From Litchfieldia alkalitelluris (GTDB lineage Bacteria; Bacillota; Bacilli; Bacillales; Salisediminibacteriaceae), in the NCBI RefSeq assembly GCF_002153425.1, contig NZ_KZ119600.1, positions 3,027,920 to 3,091,919 on the forward strand: a stretch of 64,000 nucleotides of DNA, written 5' to 3'. The notes under the pieces are model-generated. The model saw nothing but the letters and a program-made list of their open reading frames with translations, was not told where the DNA came from and did no database searches. Made by a program: the position numbers and the translations under genes. Numbering within the stretch: position 1 is the stretch's first letter; every line of letters begins with the position of its first letter. Of this stretch, positions 53,375 to 63,748 are shown in pieces.

Positions 53375-54385
53375 ATGATGTATCTCATCTTTTTTGCAGC
53401 AGCAACCATCACAGTACTATGTGCTATCAAATTATCTGTTTATGCAGATGTGTTAAGTGAAAGAACGTCTCTCGGAGGAATGATGGTAGGTACATTACTT
53501 TTAGCTGGTGCTACATCACTACCAGAGGTAACAACAAGCGCTACAGCAGTTTTTGTTAATAATCCAGATATTGCGATCAGTAATGTATTAGGAAGTAATC
53601 TATTTAATTTAGTGATCCTTGCAATACTTGATGTTATTTACAGAAAAAAAGCAATGATGACCCAAATATACCAAGAACACCTTCATACTGGACTTGTAAG
53701 CTTAGGATTAACATCAATGGTATTAGTTGCTTTATTCATTAATACTGACATAGCCTTTTTAGGAATTGGCATTGAATCTTATCTTTTGATCATTTTTTAT
53801 CTTTTTAGCTTAAAACTAATGGAAAATCCAGAGAATACTCTTACAAAAGTTGAGATTGCAGCTACGGATGAAGTTCAAGAAATAGATAATAAATATCAAA
53901 CTAAATCTATTTCAGTAAAACATGCTATAGTTGGATTTATTATAGCGGCAGTTATTATTTTCATATCTGGTTCTCTTTTAACCATATCAGGAGATATGAT
54001 TGCAACCTCCACAGGTTTAAGCTCTAGTTTTGTTGGAAGTATATTTATTGCAGGTGCAACCTCCTTACCTGAAGTCGTAACAGTAATAGTGGCTATACAA
54101 CTTTTAAATTATAATCTTGCAGTTGGGAATATTTTAGGAAGCAATATATTTAATTTACTGATTCTATCGTTTACGGACATTCTATATCGAGATGGAAGTA
54201 TCCTTTCTGCTGCAAGTCCTGTAACGATCGTGATTGCCGCAGCAGTAATCATGTTGAATATTATTTTTATTGGAAGTATCCTCTACTGGCAAACAAAAAA
54301 GAAGCCAACTAAAGGCTATATTTTACCATCTGTAATCATCATCATTCTATATTTAGCAGCGAGTTATATGATATTTATATCATAA
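53375..54385 (+). CDS. CaCA-family cation exchanger, probable Mn2+/Ca2+ exporter, 336 aa
   Basis: Two inverted halves carry the alpha-repeats 'GATSLPEVTTSATAVF...SNVLGSNLFNL' (about 45-85) and 'GATSLPEVVTVIVAIQ...GNILGSNIFNLL' (about 228-265), with about ten membrane helices. CaCA proteins exchange Na+ or H+ for Ca2+; members behind yybP-ykoY riboswitches are thought to expel Mn2+. The riboswitch at 53191 makes a manganese role likely. AAGGAG lies 11 bases before the ATG. Confidence 0.88.
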   Translation: MMYLIFFAAATITVLCAIKLSVYADVLSERTSLGGMMVGTLLLAGATSLPEVTTSATAVFVNNPDIAISNVLGSNLFNLVILAILDVIYRKKAMMTQIYQEHLHTGLVSLGLTSMVLVALFINTDIAFLGIGIESYLLIIFYLFSLKLMENPENTLTKVEIAATDEVQEIDNKYQTKSISVKHAIVGFIIAAVIIFISGSLLTISGDMIATSTGLSSSFVGSIFIAGATSLPEVVTVIVAIQLLNYNLAVGNILGSNIFNLLILSFTDILYRDGSILSAASPVTIVIAAAVIMLNIIFIGSILYWQTKKKPTKGYILPSVIIIILYLAASYMIFIS

Positions 54386-54407
54386 AGATTATTTGGTCAA
54401 AAATTTA

Positions 54408-54455
54408 GGGCAGGCCTGTAAGGGGACTCCCCCCTTATATATGCCTGCCCAATCT
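54408..54455. terminator. Bidirectional terminator after the exchanger
   Basis: GGGCAGGC (54408-54415) and GCCTGCCC (54443-54450) pair perfectly, and inner AAGGGG / CCCCTT adds a second stem. It sits between convergent genes. Confidence 0.8.
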
Positions 54456-54467
54456 TATTCAATTCCC

Positions 54468-55028
54468 TTAATTCATTTGAAAATAGTCATCATTTTCTAG
54501 TTTCTCCATTGGTATAATCCCATGGATTCGAGAGTATATAAGGCCTGATTCATCGATCAAAACATTGGTAGGTATTCCAAAAATTTGATAGAGATCTTTT
54601 ACCTCCCCATCGGAATCAATTAAAACGAGAACTTCTTTGAATGGAATATTCTCAACGTAATGTTCAATATCTCCTCTGTTTCTCTCGTCTTTAGCGAGAT
54701 TTACACCTACTATTTGTACATCATCTAACATACCTTTATTTTTTGCCCACTCCAACTGCTCCCATTGCTCCGAGCATACTTCACACCATGTTGTGAAAAA
54801 AAATAAAATAGTTTTACCTTCATGTATATTTTCTAAACTAACTTGTTCACCTGATAAAGCTTGAAGTGAAAAGTTTGGAGCTTTATCTCCAGGTTTTAAC
54901 CCTTCCTCTACTTCAGTCACAGAACGCTGACTAATTGCTAGCTCATGTTCTGACTGCATGTAGAATGCCCCTGCAAAAAATAATATAAAAAACATAATGC
55001 CTAATTGCATTTTACCTTTAATAGACAT
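54468..55028 (-). CDS. Membrane-anchored thioredoxin-like protein (TlpA/ResA type), 186 aa
   Basis: An N-terminal helix (about 8-25) anchors a thioredoxin fold with the active site 'FFTTWCEVCSEQW' (CEVC). It probably reduces disulfides outside the membrane, for example in cytochrome c maturation or sporulation. ATG at 55028 is used since GGGGGG lies 6 bases upstream. No cytochrome biogenesis genes are next to it. Confidence 0.85.
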   Translation of the reverse strand: MSIKGKMQLGIMFFILFFAGAFYMQSEHELAISQRSVTEVEEGLKPGDKAPNFSLQALSGEQVSLENIHEGKTILFFFTTWCEVCSEQWEQLEWAKNKGMLDDVQIVGVNLAKDERNRGDIEHYVENIPFKEVLVLIDSDGEVKDLYQIFGIPTNVLIDESGLIYSRIHGIIPMEKLENDDYFQMN

Positions 55029-55093
55029 GGACATCCCCCCTCATACAATCTATGAATAGCTATGTCAGGGAATGACCATTATTAATTATAATC

Positions 55094-56239
55094 CTAATCT
55101 TTTTTATCAGATGATTTATCAATTAATACAGAGAGTGCCCCATCACCAGTCACATTAGCTGCCGTACCGAAGCTGTCTTGAGCCATATAAAGGGCAATCA
55201 TTAACCCAATGGCAACCTCTGTAAAACCAAGCATGGAGGTTAAAATCCCTAACGCAGCCATGATCGCTCCACCAGGAACACCAGGAGCAGCTATCATAAT
55301 AACACCTAACATTAAAATAACAGGGATCATTTCTATGATGTTTGGAGGTGTTAGACCGCTTTGAATAGTCATAACAGCAATCGCACAAGTAACAATGGTA
55401 ATAACACTACCTGATAAATGGATTGTAGCAAATAATGGAATACTAAAGTTTGCTACTTCTTCACGAACTTTATTTTCCTTAGCTTGTTTCAATGTTACAG
55501 GTATAGTTGCAGCACTGCTCATTGTTCCAATGGCCGTAAAGTAGGCAGGAAGCATCGTTTTAAGTAAAACAAATGGGTTTCTTCCAGACACTACCCCTGC
55601 TACGATATATTGAATGATGAGCCACACCCAGTGAGTTAATATTGCAACTAGTAAAACAATCCCAAAGACCCTTAGTGTATCAAAAACAGTTCCTTCTGAA
55701 GCAAGCTGGGCAAAAATACCAGCAATATAAAATGGTAAGAACGGTATAATTATTTTTTTAATAACTAACTCCACAATTGCCCGTCCTTCATCAAATACAT
55801 TAATTAATACTTTACTCTGTAGCTTTGCCATACTTATCCCGAAAACAAACGCTAATACTAAGGCAGTAATAACACCCATTAATGGCGCTATCTCAAATGA
55901 AAAGTATCCTTCTAATGCTGTTCCCTCCCCCGGCGCTGTCCCGTCTGGAGATATAAACGGTATAACTGTAACAGCAACAAAAAATGCTAGGACACCTGCT
56001 AAAAAAGTCGATACATAAGCACTACCAACAGTTAGCCCAACTAATTTACCTGATTGTTTACCGAGCTTTGACACACCTGCTGCAATAAAGAACAAAATGA
56101 TTAGTGGAATCATAAAATTAATAAATTGCCCAAAAACGTCTTTTACCGTAATTAATATTCTTGTCAATACTTCTACATTTAATAGACCAATAATAATACC
56201 TACAATAATACCAGTAACTAGCTTTAAGATGAGTTTCAT
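55094..56239 (-). CDS. DAACS-family dicarboxylate/amino acid:cation symporter, 381 aa
   Basis: The signature near the C-terminus 'LYMAQDSFGTAANVTGDGALSVLIDK' and the serine-rich 'GTMSSAATIPVTLKQAKE' (about 236-253) define the glutamate/C4-dicarboxylate symporter family. Eight helices plus re-entrant loops are likely. It is slightly shorter than usual (400-430). The substrate may be glutamate, aspartate or succinate-type acids. Confidence 0.88.
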   Translation of the reverse strand: MKLILKLVTGIIVGIIIGLLNVEVLTRILITVKDVFGQFINFMIPLIILFFIAAGVSKLGKQSGKLVGLTVGSAYVSTFLAGVLAFFVAVTVIPFISPDGTAPGEGTALEGYFSFEIAPLMGVITALVLAFVFGISMAKLQSKVLINVFDEGRAIVELVIKKIIIPFLPFYIAGIFAQLASEGTVFDTLRVFGIVLLVAILTHWVWLIIQYIVAGVVSGRNPFVLLKTMLPAYFTAIGTMSSAATIPVTLKQAKENKVREEVANFSIPLFATIHLSGSVITIVTCAIAVMTIQSGLTPPNIIEMIPVILMLGVIMIAAPGVPGGAIMAALGILTSMLGFTEVAIGLMIALYMAQDSFGTAANVTGDGALSVLIDKSSDKKD

Positions 56240-56456
56240 AATCTTACCCTCCTTTGGTTGTTTTTATATAAAGGACATTTGTCCATAATATATAAATATA
56301 ATCATGCTATTAAATGATAATATTCACAAGAGGTTTTTGTTATGTTGTAATATTAAAATTATTCAGACACAAATATTTTCGCCGTCCGTGGTGAAATTTT
56401 TAATTTTATGGATGTCTACCCTAAAAATATTATTTATAAATTTTGGAAAATCTCAT

Positions 56457-56485
56457 TTGCATTAAGGAGATAAAGGGATTATAAT
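56457..56485 (+). promoter_or_regulatory. trpS: Sigma-A promoter of the trpS leader
   Basis: TTGCAT (56457-56462), exactly 17 bases, TATAAT (56480-56485). The predicted start near 56492 matches the 5' end of the T-box leader. Confidence 0.8.
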
Positions 56486-56491
56486 GATAAA

Positions 56492-56782
56492 AAATCAAAT
56501 TATTACTTTGGCGAGGATAAAGAGTAGTACTTCTCCTGTCACACTTTCAGAGAGTCTGTAATTGGTGGAAACAGATAGTGTAGCGAGAAGGAATGGACTT
56601 TTGAGCCATCGGGCTGAACAAACGATCTGTTTTCAGTAGGCCTCGACGTCTATCAAACGTTATCTTGATTACCCCATCCTATTCATTAGTGTGGGAATTA
56701 GAGTGATTTCTTTTTTGAAATAAACAGGGTGGCAACGCGGTCCATTCGTCCCTAAAACAGGTGACGAGTGGGCTTTTTTATA
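56492..56782 (+). promoter_or_regulatory. trpS: T-box riboswitch (tryptophan) upstream of trpS
   Basis: The T-box sequence AGGGTGGCAACGCGG is at 56727-56741, and the Stem I region contains the AGTAGTAC loop and GTCTGTAATTGGTGG. A TGG specifier lies at 56594-56596 within GGAATGGACTTTTGAGCC. The terminator is formed by GTCCATTCGTCCC and GGTGACGAGTGGGC, followed by TTTTTT. Uncharged tRNA-Trp should prevent termination and raise trpS expression. Confidence 0.93.
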
Positions 56783-56815
56783 TGCAAAAATAAGGAAGAT
56801 AGAAAGGATGTTTAA

Positions 56816-57805
<990 letters not shown>

Positions 57806-57810
57806 GAAAT

Positions 57811-57852
57811 AGGCTGGGACAAAAGTCTTTAACTTACTTATGTCCCAGCCTA
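57811..57852 (+). repeat. Dispersed repeat family R1, internally deleted copy D; trpS terminator
   Basis: AGGCTGGGACAAAAG and CTTATGTCCCAGCCT are kept while the inner 80 bases present in other copies are missing. It forms a strong hairpin right after trpS, between convergent genes. Confidence 0.75.
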
Positions 57853-57935
57853 GTTTTAACAAAAGTTTGAATTTGTATCCCGATGTCCAATTAATTCATT
57901 GACTTGAGCCTAAATGCCCAAAATTGATTCCTACA

Positions 57936-58691
57936 TTATCGAATCTTTTTAGCCGTATCATCTTGCTGTAATTCCCAAATCTTTTCAAAAAATGGTTGGC
58001 CTTTAATCATTGTATAACAGTATTCTTCATGTTTTTTGGACCAACCGTCCTTAATATCTTCAAACAAGCCATTCCAAGCTTCTTCAAAATCCATCGTTTG
58101 GATCTCAAGGTACTTATCTGGTGCCCATTCAGTATACCAGTAACGGATCTCTGCTACTTCTGCCTCTTGATACAATTGATCAACAGCCATAAAAAGAAGT
58201 TGTTTCAATTGTCTTTCTTTCCGAATAAGACCCTTCATTAAATTAGGATCAGGAGATAAAATATGATATTGTTTTTCACAATCTAAGTAATCCATATAAT
58301 ACTCGTGTGGATGCTCGTTTGCGACTAATTCCAGTAGTTGTTGTTCCTGTCTAGGAACTAGTCTACTTTTTCTCACTGGTGTATGATATCCGATTGTATC
58401 CACAACAAGAGTTCGTTTACCATCAGTTGCTAGGAAACAGTATTCTAGCTCTACTCTTTGACTTTTTCGACGAATATAGCTTTGTTTATAAACATCTGCT
58501 AGTAATTCTTCAGGTAATTCCTGAAGTGTATTCTCAATATAGTCAAATAGATTTTCATGTATTTTTACAACGGCAACCTGATCTAACAATTCAATTCTGT
58601 CTTCTTTTTTCCATTCAAAAAATTCGCACACATTATAACCATTTTCTTCCCCTTCAAACCAATTTACCCATACGTCCCGCATATGGAGCAT
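57936..58691 (-). CDS. yjbA: YjbA-like protein (UPF0736), 251 aa
   Basis: The product and its position between trpS and yjaZ match B. subtilis YjbA (249 aa, UPF0736), of unknown function. It starts '[27 protein letters not shown]', a family hallmark. It is soluble and acidic. Confidence 0.88.
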   Translation of the reverse strand: MLHMRDVWVNWFEGEENGYNVCEFFEWKKEDRIELLDQVAVVKIHENLFDYIENTLQELPEELLADVYKQSYIRRKSQRVELEYCFLATDGKRTLVVDTIGYHTPVRKSRLVPRQEQQLLELVANEHPHEYYMDYLDCEKQYHILSPDPNLMKGLIRKERQLKQLLFMAVDQLYQEAEVAEIRYWYTEWAPDKYLEIQTMDFEEAWNGLFEDIKDGWSKKHEEYCYTMIKGQPFFEKIWELQQDDTAKKIR

Positions 58692-58780
58692 AGTTTAAAA
58701 CCCCCTTACACGTTGCTTTTTAACAACAGTATGGGCAGTAGAAAACCAGTTTATTCCACGAATACTATTTTTCTTTTAAA

Positions 58781-59011
58781 TCAATTCTTTTTAAATGGCA
58801 AATAGATCATTCCCCATATTAAAATAATCCCAAGGAGAAAGAGGTAGAACTCTACTCGACTACTTAAAAAAATAATATAATCAATGACAGAGTAGCCTAC
58901 AGTTAATAGGTTCAAATACGCAACAATACTTATTCCACCAGCAACTGCAAGCCCAAATCCTATAAATAATATAAAAAAACGGAATAACAAGAGTCCCACC
59001 CCCTTGTCCAT
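58781..59011 (-). CDS. Small membrane protein, 76 aa
   Basis: Two hydrophobic helices (about residues 8-34 and 50-72). 'MDKGVGLLLFRFFILFIGFGLAVAGGISI' and a C-terminal 'YLPFKKN' give a K-in orientation. AGGGGGTGGG precedes the ATG region. Small proteins of this kind lie between yjaZ and yjbA homologues in Bacillaceae; its role is unknown. Confidence 0.7.
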   Translation of the reverse strand: MDKGVGLLLFRFFILFIGFGLAVAGGISIVAYLNLLTVGYSVIDYIIFLSSRVEFYLFLLGIILIWGMIYLPFKKN

Positions 59012-59118
59012 GAAAGAACTATTTATTTTACCTTATGACAACTAATCATAAAAAAAGAACAACCATTTAGTATAAAACTTATTTTTCATTGTCCTATTAC
59101 GTGGGTAATCATTAATTC

Positions 59119-59970
59119 TTATTTATGGAAAACTGAACCCTGATATATTTCTTCCGATGATAGTTGTAACAAATCATAAGGAAGGAGCGTTTTGTTTTTT
59201 TCCATAAATGACTCCACCATTTTTAGGCCAATGTTATATCCAATCCATTTCGGCAATCCAAATTTCCCACCATACATATATGAGAATTGATTGCTTCTGC
59301 CAGTAATGAAGCGCTTATTCTTAATGGTACGAATCCACCATTCATTCAATACCTTATCACTGTATAAATTAGTCCACGGTGCATAATAATCGTGTCCGTT
59401 TCTAGCCGAAGCCTCCCACTCTGCAAGGCCCTCCATTATAAGGGAGTCTAAAAGAGTAACTGATTCTTCATCTTTCTGATGAAAATAAAGCCAACAAACA
59501 TGATGATATTCATGGGTGAACAATGCTTGAAGTTCTTTTAGAGAGATATCTTTATGAAAAAACAGAGCTATTCCATCGTTAAAAGATACGCCATTTTTCC
59601 CATTCATTTCTTCCATTAATGATCCATTACATATATTAATTGGAAACAAAAAAACATCAACATCAGGTCCTTTATATAACTTTCTTAGTCCCCCATATTC
59701 CTTGTCTAAGAACGAAAACTTTGAGGCTTTTAGTTCCTCTACCCAATCACTCCATTTCACTTTAAATCCTTCAATAGGCAACATTCCTTGGGAATATAAG
59801 AAACTGATCATTTCGTCTGGATTCCATTTAGAGAATAAACTCATTTTAGAACTGGTATAAGGTATTCCCCTACCGGTTTTATTCATTAACAGATTTATAT
59901 ACTCTTCTATATTAATAAGCGGCAACCAAGATCCCTCCTTTATATTTCTCGGTTCTCCAATTACTTCCAC
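59119..59970 (-). CDS. yjaZ: DUF2268 zinc-protease-like protein (YjaZ), 283 aa
   Basis: The metal motif 'LFTHEYHHVCWL' (HExxH variant, about 150-165) and downstream 'IMEGLAEWEA' are the gluzincin pattern of DUF2268. B. subtilis YjaZ is of the same length and map position. A secretory signal is not evident. It is divergent from fnr across 93 bases that contain an Fnr-type box. Confidence 0.86.
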   Translation of the reverse strand: MEVIGEPRNIKEGSWLPLINIEEYINLLMNKTGRGIPYTSSKMSLFSKWNPDEMISFLYSQGMLPIEGFKVKWSDWVEELKASKFSFLDKEYGGLRKLYKGPDVDVFLFPINICNGSLMEEMNGKNGVSFNDGIALFFHKDISLKELQALFTHEYHHVCWLYFHQKDEESVTLLDSLIMEGLAEWEASARNGHDYYAPWTNLYSDKVLNEWWIRTIKNKRFITGRSNQFSYMYGGKFGLPKWIGYNIGLKMVESFMEKNKTLLPYDLLQLSSEEIYQGSVFHK

Positions 59971-59981
59971 AAGTTTTGAGG

Positions 59982-59997
59982 AGTGATTTTGCTCACA
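59982..59997 (+). promoter_or_regulatory. fnr: Fnr-type box upstream of fnr
   Basis: AGTGATTTTGCTCACA matches NGTGA-N6-TCACA, 67 bases before the fnr start codon. A TATGAT sequence at 60014-60019 could be the -10; the box would then be centred about 37 bases upstream of the start, slightly closer than the ideal 41.5. Autoregulation is suggested. Confidence 0.6.
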
Positions 59998-60063
59998 ATT
60001 GTAACCTTTATATTATGATATGCTTAAGTGTAGCAATGGGATTATGCTTAAGGGGGGATTAAA

Positions 60064-60777
60064 ATGGGGAAAACATTAGCTGAGAAAGTTACATTTTTTA
60101 AACAGCTCTCAAAGGATAATCAAAAAAGTTTACTTTTGCACGGTACTGAGATTCAAGTGAGAGCAGGGCATACTCTGTTTTATGAAGGTGAAGAAGCGAA
60201 GTATATCTATTTAATTCGTAGAGGTCAAGTTCGTTTAAGTAAAATGACAATGGATGATAAAAAGTTCTTCTTACATTTAAAACAAGATGATGATATTGTA
60301 GGTGAATTCAGCTTGTTTAACGATATGAATGTAAGCATGACTGCTGATATCATAGTAGATTCAACACTTGTACGCTTTGATATTAAAGAATTGGAAGCTC
60401 TATTCACGCAGAATGGTGAGATTGCAGTAGCATTTATAAAACTTTTTGCTAGAAATACACAGGCAACGCAAGCTAAGTTTTCAGACTTGCTTTTATATGG
60501 GAAAACTGGTGCGTTCTATTCTATTCTCATAAGATTTGCTAACTCGTACGGGGTAAACCGCAAAGAAGGTATACTAATAGATATGAAATTGACTAACCAA
60601 GACTTAGCACATTTTATTGGAACAAGTCGAGAAACAGTGAACAGGATGCTGAATGATTTAAAAAGAGAGCAAATTGTGAAGGTACAAAGAGGCCATATAA
60701 TTATCATGGATATTCAATATTTAAAAAGACATCTGCATTGTGGCAAATGTCCCCTTGAAATATGTACCATTTCTTAA
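60064..60777 (+). CDS. fnr: Fnr, oxygen-sensing [4Fe-4S] regulator of the B. subtilis type, 237 aa
   Basis: An N-terminal cyclic-nucleotide-binding fold, a dimer helix and a C-terminal HTH ('TNQDLAHFIGTSRETVNRMLNDLKREQ', about 177-203). The C-terminus has 'HCGKCPLEIC', giving C226, C229 and C234 with the spacing of B. subtilis C227/C230/C235, and residue 141 is aspartate, the fourth cluster ligand known in B. subtilis. It should activate genes when oxygen is low. AAGGGGGGATTAAA precedes the ATG. Confidence 0.93.
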   Translation: MGKTLAEKVTFFKQLSKDNQKSLLLHGTEIQVRAGHTLFYEGEEAKYIYLIRRGQVRLSKMTMDDKKFFLHLKQDDDIVGEFSLFNDMNVSMTADIIVDSTLVRFDIKELEALFTQNGEIAVAFIKLFARNTQATQAKFSDLLLYGKTGAFYSILIRFANSYGVNRKEGILIDMKLTNQDLAHFIGTSRETVNRMLNDLKREQIVKVQRGHIIIMDIQYLKRHLHCGKCPLEICTIS

Positions 60778-61403
60778 GTTAATTTATGTTTATTAGCATA
60801 AATTGCAGCCTGCGTCCGATCTTCAAGCTCAAGTTTTGCCAGGATATGACTAACATGAGTCTTCACTGTTTTGATTCCAATAAAAAGGGTGCTTGCTATT
60901 TCCTTATTCGTCTTTCCTTGACCTATTAGTGCCAGTACTTCTTTTTCGCGATTTGTTAATTCATCATGCTTCGGTTTTGTATGCATTTGTTGAAACATTT
61001 TTTGTGTTACTTGTCCTTGGAAAGTAGGCTCTCCTACTTTGGCTTTTCTGATAGCATTAACGATTTCATTAGCGTTTGATGTTTTTAATAAATAACTAAA
61101 GGCCCCCGCTTCCATTACAGGAAATAACATTTCATCGTCCAGGTAACTTGTTAGTACTATAATTTTCGCCTGGTTTTTTTCTTTAGTTAAGATTTTTGTT
61201 GCTTCAATACCATCCATGCCACTCATTAACAAGTCCATTAATATAACATCTGGTTGATACTTCTCTGCTTTTTCGATAGCTTCTTTCCCATCTCTCGCTT
61301 CCCCAACGACTTCTATATCATCTTCCACACTTAAATATGTCACAAGTCCCATTCTGACCATATCGTGATCATCAACTACTAATACCCTAATTTGATTATT
61401 CAT
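60774..61403 (-). CDS. liaR: LiaR, response regulator, 209 aa
   Basis: A receiver domain (about 1-120) with acidic pair D11/D12 and phospho-acceptor D57 ('DVILMDLLM'), and a NarL-type HTH (about 143-195, 'LTNREKEVLALIGQGKTNKEIASTL'). It overlaps the liaS stop by 8 bases. LiaR controls cell-envelope stress genes. It is convergent with fnr, overlapping its last codons by 4 bases. Confidence 0.92.
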   Translation of the reverse strand: MNNQIRVLVVDDHDMVRMGLVTYLSVEDDIEVVGEARDGKEAIEKAEKYQPDVILMDLLMSGMDGIEATKILTKEKNQAKIIVLTSYLDDEMLFPVMEAGAFSYLLKTSNANEIVNAIRKAKVGEPTFQGQVTQKMFQQMHTKPKHDELTNREKEVLALIGQGKTNKEIASTLFIGIKTVKTHVSHILAKLELEDRTQAAIYANKHKLT

Positions 61404-62571
61404 CTACCTCCGCCTCCCCACTTTTTTCAGAGTTTACTATAGGAATTCGTATTTCCAGCTTCGTCCCTTTATTAGGGTAAGATAAAATGGAGAAGTGACC
61501 CCCAAGCTCTACAATCCTTTCCTTCATTGAACGTAAACCATAACTCACGTTTTGTTTACTCTTGAGCTCCTCCATATCAAAGCCTACACCGTCATCTTCT
61601 AAGACCAATAAGAGACGATCACCTTTATTACTATATGAAAAATGTATTTTTTCTGGATTTCCGTGTCTTAAGGAATTTGATATTCCTTCTTGAAGGACTC
61701 GAAATAGTTGTTCTTCTACTCCAGGATCAAGAGGTGGGAAATGCTGAAGTTCCCAAACTACATCTAAATTTGGATGCTTTATCTTTAATTCGTTAAAAAG
61801 AGTGTCCATGGCCTGATTGAGACCTTTTCCATCTAACGTTACAGGTCGCAAATGCATAATTAAAGCACGAAGTTCTTGTTGAGAATGGTGAACCATTTTT
61901 TCAATTTGTTGAAATAATGGCTTAACCTTTTCAGGTTTTTTATCCAATAGTCTTGGCATTGCACCAAGGGACATGGATACTGCAAACAGCTCCTGACTTA
62001 CAGCATCGTGTAAATCCCTTGCTAGTTTTCTTCTTTCCTCGAGGCTTGCAGCCCTCTCTGCCTCTGAGATAAGCTGTGCATTTTCATTTAATACTCGTCG
62101 CATAGAGACTATTTGCTGCTCCACATCATCGGTTAGGGCATTAAGCTGCTCAGATAGTTTGCCAAGCTCATCCCCTCTTTGTATACTTTCTATTTTACGG
62201 AGTGACCCCATTTGGAATTGCTTAATTTGATGAATGAGTTGAGTAATCGTCCTTTTTAACGAAGCACCATAGGAGTACGTAAAAAACCAGGCTGTCCCTA
62301 AATAAATAATGGCGATACTTAATAGAATTAATCCATAAATCACTGGTTGTGTGTTTAATTCACTTGAGATATATGGAGAACTTATATTGTCAGCAAAAAA
62401 AGAGTACATAATAAATAAAAGTATGATAGTGATTGTAAAAGCAATTACCGTTATCTTCACTTGCAGTCCCAACAATTCCCATAATATACCCTTTAAACCC
62501 CTGTTTCTTTTTTCACTTCCTTGTTTTATATCCTTCTTTTGATTCGATACATGATGGGATGTGTTAACCAA
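61396..62571 (-). CDS. liaS: LiaS, sensor histidine kinase, 391 aa
   Basis: Two membrane helices (about 37-59 and 77-98) frame a short outer loop, then HAMP (about 99-150). The HisKA_3 box 'RDLHDAVSQELFAVSMSLGA' contains H188, followed by a C-terminal ATPase. This is the NarX/DesK-type LiaS fold. TTG start at 62571 follows GGAGGTG by 8 bases and overlaps the liaF stop. Confidence 0.92.
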   Translation of the reverse strand: MVNTSHHVSNQKKDIKQGSEKRNRGLKGILWELLGLQVKITVIAFTITIILLFIMYSFFADNISSPYISSELNTQPVIYGLILLSIAIIYLGTAWFFTYSYGASLKRTITQLIHQIKQFQMGSLRKIESIQRGDELGKLSEQLNALTDDVEQQIVSMRRVLNENAQLISEAERAASLEERRKLARDLHDAVSQELFAVSMSLGAMPRLLDKKPEKVKPLFQQIEKMVHHSQQELRALIMHLRPVTLDGKGLNQAMDTLFNELKIKHPNLDVVWELQHFPPLDPGVEEQLFRVLQEGISNSLRHGNPEKIHFSYSNKGDRLLLVLEDDGVGFDMEELKSKQNVSYGLRSMKERIVELGGHFSILSYPNKGTKLEIRIPIVNSEKSGEAEVDE

Positions 62572-63415
62572 CAGTCAACACCTCCACATCTCCAATATTT
62601 AAATTGACATACATAATAACTTTTTTATCTGCTTCATAAAAGTTAGGACTTGTATATGTTGCACTTCGACTTGTTCCAGAATAAGTATCATCAAATAGAG
62701 TCACTTCTCCAATTCGAACATCTGCAACTGCCTTAATCGCCATATCTTTAGGCACTAAAATTTCTACAGAGCCGACCCAACTACGTATATCAATGACATT
62801 CTCACCATCTTTTAATATCGCTTTCGTAAGATCAATTTCAACGCTTCCTACCCCCATTGATATATCGGCACCATCTACCTCAAAAGGAGTTCGACCTAAT
62901 TGAATTTCCCCAACAACAGTATGGTGTTTTGTATTTGCTTTTCTTTTCTTCTTAATTTTTATTTTTTTCTCCTGCTTTTTATCATCGTACTTATTGTCAT
63001 CATCGTCAAAATCATCCTTCTTCCCCTTATCGCCCATGTCCAGATGAATGACGACGTCTCCGTTTCGATCAAAGATCACCTTAAAACCTATATATATGAG
63101 GAGGATTGGCCAAGTCCAGCTCCACAAATCTCCAAAGCCAAATGAAAACCAACCTGCATTATTTCCTAATAATACTACTCCGATAGCAGTTAATAATATC
63201 CCAAAAACAACCTTACCTACGTGGAGTTTATCCCTTTTCAAGTTTTGGAAAAAGTAAATGATCCCCTCGAAGAGAACTTTTAGTCCAATTAGAATAATTA
63301 AAACTGGCCAAAAAGTTGAAAAAATACTACTTGCATTGGTTTCTATAAACCCAGTATTAGATAAGAAAAATATAATTCCTACAGCTAATATTAAAATTCC
63401 AAATACTTTTTTCAT
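62564..63415 (-). CDS. liaF: LiaF, negative regulator of the Lia system, 283 aa
   Basis: Four N-terminal membrane helices (residues 1-110), a charged linker (about 130-165, D/K-rich) and a C-terminal beta-helix domain ('GEIQLGRTPFEVDGADISMGVGSVEIDLTKAIL...GSVEILVP'), the family's DUF2154-like region. LiaF keeps LiaS inactive until the envelope is damaged. Operon liaF-liaS-liaR; no liaI/liaH is in the window. Confidence 0.92.
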   Translation of the reverse strand: MKKVFGILILAVGIIFFLSNTGFIETNASSIFSTFWPVLIILIGLKVLFEGIIYFFQNLKRDKLHVGKVVFGILLTAIGVVLLGNNAGWFSFGFGDLWSWTWPILLIYIGFKVIFDRNGDVVIHLDMGDKGKKDDFDDDDNKYDDKKQEKKIKIKKKRKANTKHHTVVGEIQLGRTPFEVDGADISMGVGSVEIDLTKAILKDGENVIDIRSWVGSVEILVPKDMAIKAVADVRIGEVTLFDDTYSGTSRSATYTSPNFYEADKKVIMYVNLNIGDVEVLTVG

Positions 63416-63703
63416 CGTCAGTAGCCCCTTTTCATGAAGGATGTTTTAGACATCCTCCTATCATTGTATCCTTAACCAGCTTGTACGCCAATAATAAATT
63501 CTTTGTGTAAACAAGAAAAAGGTAATATTTATAAAATCCTGTCCTCTGAATCAATCATAAAGGGAAAACACTTCTATTTGTACCTTCGATAGACTGTTCT
63601 CTCCTCCGTCTCAAGACTGATTTTTTGGCTACCGTTAAAATAGACATGATGATATTATTGAACTCGCTATAGGCTAACAACTTTCCGCGGGCGTTACTCT
63701 AAT
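63416..63703. other. Intergenic region between liaF and the fabF terminator
   Basis: About 290 bases contain the liaFSR promoter region. An inverted repeat AGGATGT / ACATCCT lies at about 63438-63456. I see no gene or structured RNA, and no clear LiaR box. Confidence 0.4.
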
Positions 63704-63710
63704 AAAATGA

Positions 63711-63745
63711 AAGAGCGTCCAAAATAGCTTCGGATGCTCTTATAG
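63711..63745 (-). terminator. Terminator of fabF
   Basis: AAGAGCGTCC (63711-63720) and GGATGCTCTT (63732-63741) form a stem with one mismatch, followed leftward by TCATTTTATT. Confidence 0.75.
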
Positions 63746-63748
63746 TTC

